Positions 59,217 through 64,000 of a stretch of DNA of 64,000 nucleotides are shown here, one piece after another. This DNA comes from Nonomuraea coxensis DSM 45129 (lineage in GTDB: Bacteria > Actinomycetota > Actinomycetes > Streptosporangiales > Streptosporangiaceae), in contig NZ_CP068985.1 in the NCBI RefSeq assembly GCF_019397265.1, positions 2,460,501-2,524,500 of the forward strand, written 5' to 3'. Under the pieces are notes generated by a model. It worked only from the letters and a program-made list of their open reading frames with translations, did no database searches and was not told where the DNA came from. Every line of letters begins with the position of its first letter. Position 1 is the first letter of the stretch. The position numbers were made by a program, and so were the translations under genes.

Positions 59217-61291
59217 GCATCTTGGAGGTCAAGGACCTCACCGTCACCTTCCCCGGCGGCGTCCAGGCCGTGCGCGGGGTGTCGTACGAGGTCGAGCGCG
59301 GCGAGGTGCTCGGCATCGTCGGCGAGTCCGGCTCCGGCAAGTCGGTGACCTCGCTCGCGGTCATGGGCCTGCTCCCGCCGAACGCCGTGGTCAGCGGCTC
59401 GGCGAAGCTGCACGGCCGCGAGCTCATCGGCATGGACGACGACGAGCTGGTCAAGATCCGCGGCAAGGCCATCAGCATGATCTTCCAGGATCCGCTGTCG
59501 GCGTTCACGCCCGTCTACACGATCGGCGACCAGATCGCCGAGGCCGTGCGCATCCACCAGCGGATGCCGAAGGACAAGGCGGCCAAGCGGGCCGTCGAGC
59601 TGCTCGACCTGGTCGGCATCCCGCACCCGGACGTGCGCGCCAAGGCCTTCCCGCACGAGTTCTCCGGCGGCATGCGGCAGCGCGCGATGATCGCCATGGC
59701 CATCGCCAACGACCCCGACCTGCTCATCTGCGACGAGCCGACCACGGCGCTCGACGTCACCATCCAGGCCCAGGTGCTGGAGGTGCTGAAGACCGCGCAG
59801 CAGGAGACCGGCGCCGGCATCGTGATGATCACCCACGACCTCGGCGTCATCGCCGGCATGGCCGACCGGGTGCTCGTCATGTACGCGGGCCGGCCGGTCG
59901 AGCAGGGGCCGGTGGACGACCTCTACTACCGGCCGCGCATGCCGTACACGATGGGCCTGCTCGCCTCGATCCCGCGCGTGGACGGCGAGGAGGGGCCGCT
60001 GGTGCCGATCGAGGGCAACCCGCCCTCGCCGTCGGCGCTGCCGCCCGGCTGCCCGTTCGCGCCGCGCTGCCCCATGCGGGTGGACATGTGCGACGACGAG
60101 GAGCCGCCGCTCATCCCGTTCGGTCCGGGCGGCGGGCGCAGCGTGGCCTGCATCCGCTCCCACGAGATCGAGCACAAGGGCCTGACCGGCGCCGACGTGT
60201 TCCCCGTGCCGGTGATCCCGCCGAGCGAGGTGGTCCGGGTGCCGCGCGCCGAGCGCGCGACGGTCCTGGAGCTGGAGGACATGATCCGGCACTACCCGCT
60301 CATGAAGGGCGCGGTGATGAAGCGCCGGGTCGGAACGGTCTACGCCGTGGACGGCATCACCCTCGACATCGCCGAGGGCGAGACACTGGCCCTGGTCGGC
60401 GAGTCGGGCTGCGGCAAGACCACCACGCTGCAGCAGATCATGCAGCTCGCGCCGCCGGAGGGCGGCCGGGTCGTGGTGCTCGGCAAGGACAGCGCCAAGA
60501 TCGACAAGGCCATGCGCCGGGAGCTCCGCCGCGACGTGCAGATCGTCTTCCAGGACCCGATGGCCGCGCTCGACCCGCGCATGCCGGTCCAGGACATCAT
60601 CGCCGAGCCGCTGCGCGCCCACGGCCGCAAGGACGTGCGCGCCCGGGTCGCGGAGCTGCTGGAGCTGGTCGGGCTGTCGCCGGAGCACGCCGAGCGCTAC
60701 CCGAACCAGTTCTCCGGAGGCCAGCGCCAGCGCATCGGCATCGCCCGCGCGCTCGCGCTGGAGCCGAAGCTGCTCGTCCTCGACGAGCCGGTCTCGGCAC
60801 TCGACGTCTCCATCCAGGCGGGTGTCATCAACCTGCTGGAGGAGCTGAAGAACACCCTGGGGCTGTCGTACCTCTTCGTCGCCCACGACCTGGCCGTGGT
60901 CAGGCACCTGGCCGACCGGGTGGCCGTGATGTACCTCGGCAAGATCGCCGAGATCGGCACGGTCGAGGAGGTCTACGACCACCCCGCGCATCCCTACACG
61001 CAGGCGCTGCTGTCGGCGATTCCGCTTCCGGACCCCGAGAGGGAACGCACCCGGAAGCGGATTCTGCTCGAAGGCGACCTGCCCAGCCCGGCGAACCCGC
61101 CCACGGGTTGCCGGTTCCGCACCCGCTGCCCCAAGTTCGCCGGCCGGCTGAGCGAGGCCGAGCGGCAGCGGTGCGTGGACGAAGAGCCCTCGGTTGCTCG
61201 GTTGGCGAACGCCGTGGATCACGGCGCCGCCTGCCACTACGCGGAGGAGATCGAGGTCATCACGGCCTCGGACGATCAGGAGGAAAAGTGA
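59213..61291 (+). CDS. Fused oligopeptide ABC transporter ATPases (DppD-DppF)
   Basis: 692 residues, GTG start. Two full ATPase domains in one chain. First: Walker A GESGSGKSV, signature FSGGMRQR, Walker B LLICDEPTTALD. Second, starting about residue 345: Walker A GESGCGKTT, signature FSGGQRQR, Walker B LLVLDEPVSALD. Each ends in the family's Cys-containing C-terminal extension (CPFAPRCPMRVDMC and CRFRTRCPKF). A fusion like this is seen in other actinobacterial and proteobacterial importers. Overlaps the binding-protein gene by GTGA. Confidence 0.94.
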   Translation: MSILEVKDLTVTFPGGVQAVRGVSYEVERGEVLGIVGESGSGKSVTSLAVMGLLPPNAVVSGSAKLHGRELIGMDDDELVKIRGKAISMIFQDPLSAFTPVYTIGDQIAEAVRIHQRMPKDKAAKRAVELLDLVGIPHPDVRAKAFPHEFSGGMRQRAMIAMAIANDPDLLICDEPTTALDVTIQAQVLEVLKTAQQETGAGIVMITHDLGVIAGMADRVLVMYAGRPVEQGPVDDLYYRPRMPYTMGLLASIPRVDGEEGPLVPIEGNPPSPSALPPGCPFAPRCPMRVDMCDDEEPPLIPFGPGGGRSVACIRSHEIEHKGLTGADVFPVPVIPPSEVVRVPRAERATVLELEDMIRHYPLMKGAVMKRRVGTVYAVDGITLDIAEGETLALVGESGCGKTTTLQQIMQLAPPEGGRVVVLGKDSAKIDKAMRRELRRDVQIVFQDPMAALDPRMPVQDIIAEPLRAHGRKDVRARVAELLELVGLSPEHAERYPNQFSGGQRQRIGIARALALEPKLLVLDEPVSALDVSIQAGVINLLEELKNTLGLSYLFVAHDLAVVRHLADRVAVMYLGKIAEIGTVEEVYDHPAHPYTQALLSAIPLPDPERERTRKRILLEGDLPSPANPPTGCRFRTRCPKFAGRLSEAERQRCVDEEPSVARLANAVDHGAACHYAEEIEVITASDDQEEK

Positions 61292-63000
61292 AGGTTCGTT
61301 ACCGGGCGTCCGCGGGGATCGCGGTTCTGGCCCTGGCCGTCGCGGCTTGTGGCGGGGGTGGCGGCGAGGCCAAGAAGCCGAGCGCCGAGCAGTCGCAGCA
61401 GGCTCAGGAGCAGATGTCGCAGACTCCGGCCATCAGCATCAACCCGGTGCCGTACGAGCAGGTCAAGGACGGCGGCACGCTGACCCTGGCCGTCGGCCAG
61501 TGGCCGACGCAGTGGAACGGCAACCACGTGGACGGCAACCAGGCCGACACGGCGGACATGCTCGACCCGATCATGCCTGAGCTGATGGTGGCGGACGAGG
61601 GCGCGCAGTGGACGCCGAACCCGAACTACGTGACCGACGTCAAGAACGACATGTCGTCCGGCAAGCAGGTCATCACCTACACGCTGAACGAGAAGGCGCA
61701 GTGGTCGGACGGCACGCCGATCACCTACAAGGACCTTCAGGCGCAGTGGAAGGCCAACAGCGGCAAGGACAAGAAGTTCAAGCCGGCCTCCACCGACGGC
61801 TGGGACAAGATCGAGTCGGTCGAGAAGGGCGACTCGGACAAGGTCGCGGTCATCACCTTCACCAAGCCCTACCCCGAGTGGCAGGGCCTGTTCACCCGCG
61901 CCACCGCATGGCTCTTCCCGGCCAAGCACATGGAGAGCGCGAAGGCGTACGAAGAGGACTACCTGCAGAAGATCCCGGTCACCGCGGGCCCCTTCAAGGT
62001 CGAGTCCATCAACGAGGGCACCAAGACGCTCACGCTCGTGCGTGACGACAAGTGGTGGGGCCAGAAGGCCAAGCTCGACAAGATCATCTTCCGTGGCATC
62101 GAGTCGCCGGAGGCGCAGGTCAACGCCTTCGCCAACGGCGAGATCGACGGCGTCGAGATCCCGTCCGGCGCCCCGGCCGAGCTGAAGCGCGCCAAGGAGG
62201 TCCCGAACGTGGACATCCGCAAGGCGCTCAGCCCGAACTGGCGGCACATCACGGTCAACAACCAGAGCACGAACCTGAAGGACAAGGTCGTCCGCCAGGC
62301 CATCGCGTACGGCATCAACCGTGACGTGATCACGCAGTCCGACCTCAAGGACATGGACTGGCCGCTGCAGACGCTCGGCAACCACGTCTTCATGAACAAC
62401 CACAAGGGCTACGTCGACAACTCCGGCGACCTCGGCAAGTACAACCTGGAGAAGGCCAAGCAGCTCCTCGACCAGGCCGGCTGGAAGCAGGAGGGTGAGT
62501 ACCGCAAGAAGGACGGCAAGGACCTCGAGCTGGCCTTCGTCATCCCCACCGGCACCCCGGTCTCGCAGTCCGAGGGCGAGCTGGTCCAGGCCATGCTGAA
62601 GGAAGCCGGCGTCAAGGTCAACATCCGTCCGGTCCCGGTCGACAAGTTCTTCACGGACTACATCATCAAGGGCGACTTCGACCTGGTGCCGTTCTCCTGG
62701 ATCGGCACGCCGCTGCCCATCGGCAGCCTGTCCCAGATCTACAAGACGGGCTCCGAGAGCAACTTCCCCAAGGGCAGTGACCCGGCTCTCGACGCCGCCA
62801 TCCAGGCCGCGGTGGACGAGATGGACCCGGCCAAGGCCATCGAGCTGGCCAACGCCGCGGACAAGCTCATCTGGGACATGGTGCACACGATTCCGCTGTA
62901 CCAGCGCCCCGACATCCAGGCGACGAAGAAGACGCTGGCCAACTGGGGTGCCCGCGGCTACAAGACGCTGGACTACACGGCGATCGGCTTCACCGGCTGA
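61288..63000 (+). CDS. ABC transporter substrate-binding lipoprotein, SBP_bac_5 family
   Basis: 570 residues, GTG start after CAGGAGGAAAA. Lipobox VAAC (Cys21) then a Gly and Gln/Ser-rich linker. The large two-lobe fold contains LTLAVGQWPTQWNGNHVDGN, VKNDMSSGKQVITYTLNEKA and WSDGTPITYKDLQAQWKANS, with the family signature around the last block. Unusually Lys-rich for this high-GC DNA. Last gene of the importer, followed by a clear terminator. Ligand probably peptide; not determinable. Confidence 0.93.
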   Translation: MKVRYRASAGIAVLALAVAACGGGGGEAKKPSAEQSQQAQEQMSQTPAISINPVPYEQVKDGGTLTLAVGQWPTQWNGNHVDGNQADTADMLDPIMPELMVADEGAQWTPNPNYVTDVKNDMSSGKQVITYTLNEKAQWSDGTPITYKDLQAQWKANSGKDKKFKPASTDGWDKIESVEKGDSDKVAVITFTKPYPEWQGLFTRATAWLFPAKHMESAKAYEEDYLQKIPVTAGPFKVESINEGTKTLTLVRDDKWWGQKAKLDKIIFRGIESPEAQVNAFANGEIDGVEIPSGAPAELKRAKEVPNVDIRKALSPNWRHITVNNQSTNLKDKVVRQAIAYGINRDVITQSDLKDMDWPLQTLGNHVFMNNHKGYVDNSGDLGKYNLEKAKQLLDQAGWKQEGEYRKKDGKDLELAFVIPTGTPVSQSEGELVQAMLKEAGVKVNIRPVPVDKFFTDYIIKGDFDLVPFSWIGTPLPIGSLSQIYKTGSESNFPKGSDPALDAAIQAAVDEMDPAKAIELANAADKLIWDMVHTIPLYQRPDIQATKKTLANWGARGYKTLDYTAIGFTG

Positions 63001-63016
63001 TCACGCTCGACCCCTG

Positions 63017-63051
63017 AAACCCCCGTCCGGCCTCCCGCCGGGCGGGGGTTT
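63017..63051. terminator. Terminator of the oligopeptide operon
   Basis: AAACCCCCG-T-CCGGC stem pairing with GCCGG-G-CGGGGGTTT, loop CTCCC, 16 nt after the stop. AAA/TTT ends make it usable in both directions between convergent genes. Confidence 0.8.
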
Positions 63052-63067
63052 CCCCTTGTGCCGTCAA

Positions 63068-63874
63068 TCAGAACTCGTCGTACCCGGAGACCTGGCCGAT
63101 GGAGAAGATGTGCCGGTTCGCCGCGCAGATCGTCTCCAGGACGTGGATGGGAGTGTCCTCGGTGGAGTAGCTCGCGCGGAGCACCTGGATGATCCACTCA
63201 CCGGGTTCGAGTTCCAGCGTCTCACGCTCGAAGGTGGTCGGCGGACGAGCGGTCAGGTTCTCCTCCGCGTGACCGAACGAGTAACCGAGCGCGGTCAGCG
63301 CGGACTGAAGCGACGGCTTCACGAACTCCGGCTCCGCGATCCTCGTGTCGCCGAACAGGTCCGCACGGAAGTAGCTGGTCGCGATGCGTACGGGCACGTC
63401 GTTCGCGATCATCATCTTGCGCCGCGCCACGATGTCCGTACCGGGTTCGACCCGCAGACAGGCCGCGACATGATCGCCGGCGGGTTCGAGCCCGACGTAG
63501 AGCATCCGGCGATCAGCTTTGAGCCCCTGCCGTTCCGCTTCCGCCAGGAACAGGGACTTGGACCCCCTGACCGCGGGTTCGGTCGGCAACGCCCGCTGCA
63601 CCAGCACCCGAGGGGCAGGCGAGGCAGGACCCTCCGGCGCACGAGCCGTCGGCCCCTTTCTCATCTGTGAAATGCGTCCAGGCGAGACTCCCAGCCGCCC
63701 GGCGATCTCTTCCAGGCTCATTCCGGACTCCCGCGCCTCCGCGATGGCCTGTCGGCGCATCTTGGCCGCCTCGGTAACCAATCCCTGCTCCTCGGTCATG
63801 AGTCGGCTGAGCATCCGGGCTCGTTCCACGGGATCGTTGACCTGCGCGACTTCTCTCAGCGTCTTCAAGTCCAT
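63068..63874 (-). CDS. UTRA-domain transcriptional regulator with non-GntR HTH
   Basis: 268 residues. The N-terminal part is an HTH after a coiled helix (LMTEEQGLVTEAAKMRRQAI, AEARESGMSLEEIAGRLGVS, PGRISQMRKG), like the HTH of sigma-4/Hin-type small regulators and not the winged helix of GntR. The C-terminal half is a UTRA ligand domain (LYVGLEPAGDHVAACLRVEP, VPVRIATSYFRADLFG, EFVKPSLQSALTALGYSFGH, EWIIQVLRASYSTEDTPIHV). UTRA domains bind small metabolites. Three related palindromic sites lie upstream, so autoregulation is likely. Target genes are presumably beyond 64000. Confidence 0.82.
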   Translation of the reverse strand: MDLKTLREVAQVNDPVERARMLSRLMTEEQGLVTEAAKMRRQAIAEARESGMSLEEIAGRLGVSPGRISQMRKGPTARAPEGPASPAPRVLVQRALPTEPAVRGSKSLFLAEAERQGLKADRRMLYVGLEPAGDHVAACLRVEPGTDIVARRKMMIANDVPVRIATSYFRADLFGDTRIAEPEFVKPSLQSALTALGYSFGHAEENLTARPPTTFERETLELEPGEWIIQVLRASYSTEDTPIHVLETICAANRHIFSIGQVSGYDEF

Positions 63875-63911
63875 CCGGGCGTTGCCTCCTCAGGGACCGA
63901 CATTCGGCGCA

Positions 63912-63928
63912 CTTTAGGCCCCCTATTG
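63912..63928. promoter_or_regulatory. Candidate operator, degenerate copy
   Basis: CTTTAGGCCCCCTATTG, matching the 63958 palindrome in the left half-site and spacer. 37 nt before the regulator start. Confidence 0.45.
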
Positions 63929-63957
63929 CGAGGGCCTTGCCAGAGCTCTACTCTCGA

Positions 63958-63974
63958 CTTTAGCCCCCCTAAAG
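63958..63974. promoter_or_regulatory. Candidate operator, perfect palindrome
   Basis: CTTTAG-CCCCC-CTAAAG. A further half-site CTTTAG lies at 63982-63987. Probably bound by the UTRA regulator. Confidence 0.6.
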
Positions 63975-64000
63975 CGGGGCCCTTTAGTAGACCCCCACCT

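Noticed and set aside
59105..61237. 710-codon minus frame opposite the fused ATPases
   Set aside because: Antisense of two clear ABC ATPase domains; no domain of its own.
1..64000. tRNA or rRNA genes and a replication origin
   Set aside because: None recognised by eye on either strand; a tRNA covariance search would settle this.

Overview
The window is high-GC DNA with dense, often 4-nt-overlapping operons, GTG/TTG starts and leaderless-looking promoters. Its gene content (a five-gene ergothioneine cluster, DUF397-like and DUF574-like proteins, a LAL-type LuxR regulator, secreted M4/M36 proteases, AA10, DosR-like boxes) points to a filamentous actinobacterium. A Streptosporangiaceae/Nonomuraea-type host is my inference, not proven.

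0-12 kb is a sulfur-scavenging region. On the minus strand a ROK regulator, ABC permease, ATPase, lipoprotein and sulfatase form one operon. A TnpB-only IS605/IS1341-type element (3603-4988) is inserted exactly at the ROK/permease junction. On the plus strand a second operon encodes a sulfonate-type lipoprotein, ATPase, permease, LLM flavin monooxygenase and FMN reductase. It is preceded by a 24-codon leader peptide ending in Gln-Cys-Arg that appears to be translated from a leaderless transcript.

12-20 kb holds exported enzymes: an M36 metalloprotease, a small secreted protein, a serine hydrolase, a vanadium-haloperoxidase/PAP2-like protein and a membrane-anchored EEP hydrolase. 19.7-23.7 kb (CBS-BON protein, hemerythrin, nitronate monooxygenase-like protein, Acg-like nitroreductase) and 54.7-56.9 kb (DoxX-like protein, hibernation factor, PPOX-like flavoprotein) look like two islands of one hypoxia/dormancy regulon, because several intergenic spaces carry DosR-box-like palindromes.

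23.7-34 kb is mixed: a methyltransferase, a PP2C-like protein, a kinase/pseudokinase/response-regulator operon, a frameshifted Uma2 gene, an AA10 copper monooxygenase, two mini zinc-ribbon proteins, a C45-type acyltransferase and a CoA-transferase. Two loci (33.98-34.30 and 41.02-41.43 kb) are composite gene remnants. 34.6-38 kb encodes a single polypeptide joining an M4 protease, an M28 aminopeptidase and a P-domain, convergent with a LAL-family LuxR regulator. 41.4-44.1 kb is an amidohydrolase/GAF pair divergent from an RpiR-type regulator.

44.9-51.6 kb is an ECF sigma/anti-sigma pair followed by egtABCDE. 51.2-53.7 kb is a two-gene cassette with a HEPN-like motif, divergent from a short structured transcript that ends in a strong terminator. 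57.4-63 kb is a complete oligopeptide/nickel-type ABC importer with fused ATPases. The window closes with a UTRA-domain regulator with a non-GntR N-terminus and palindromic sites upstream.
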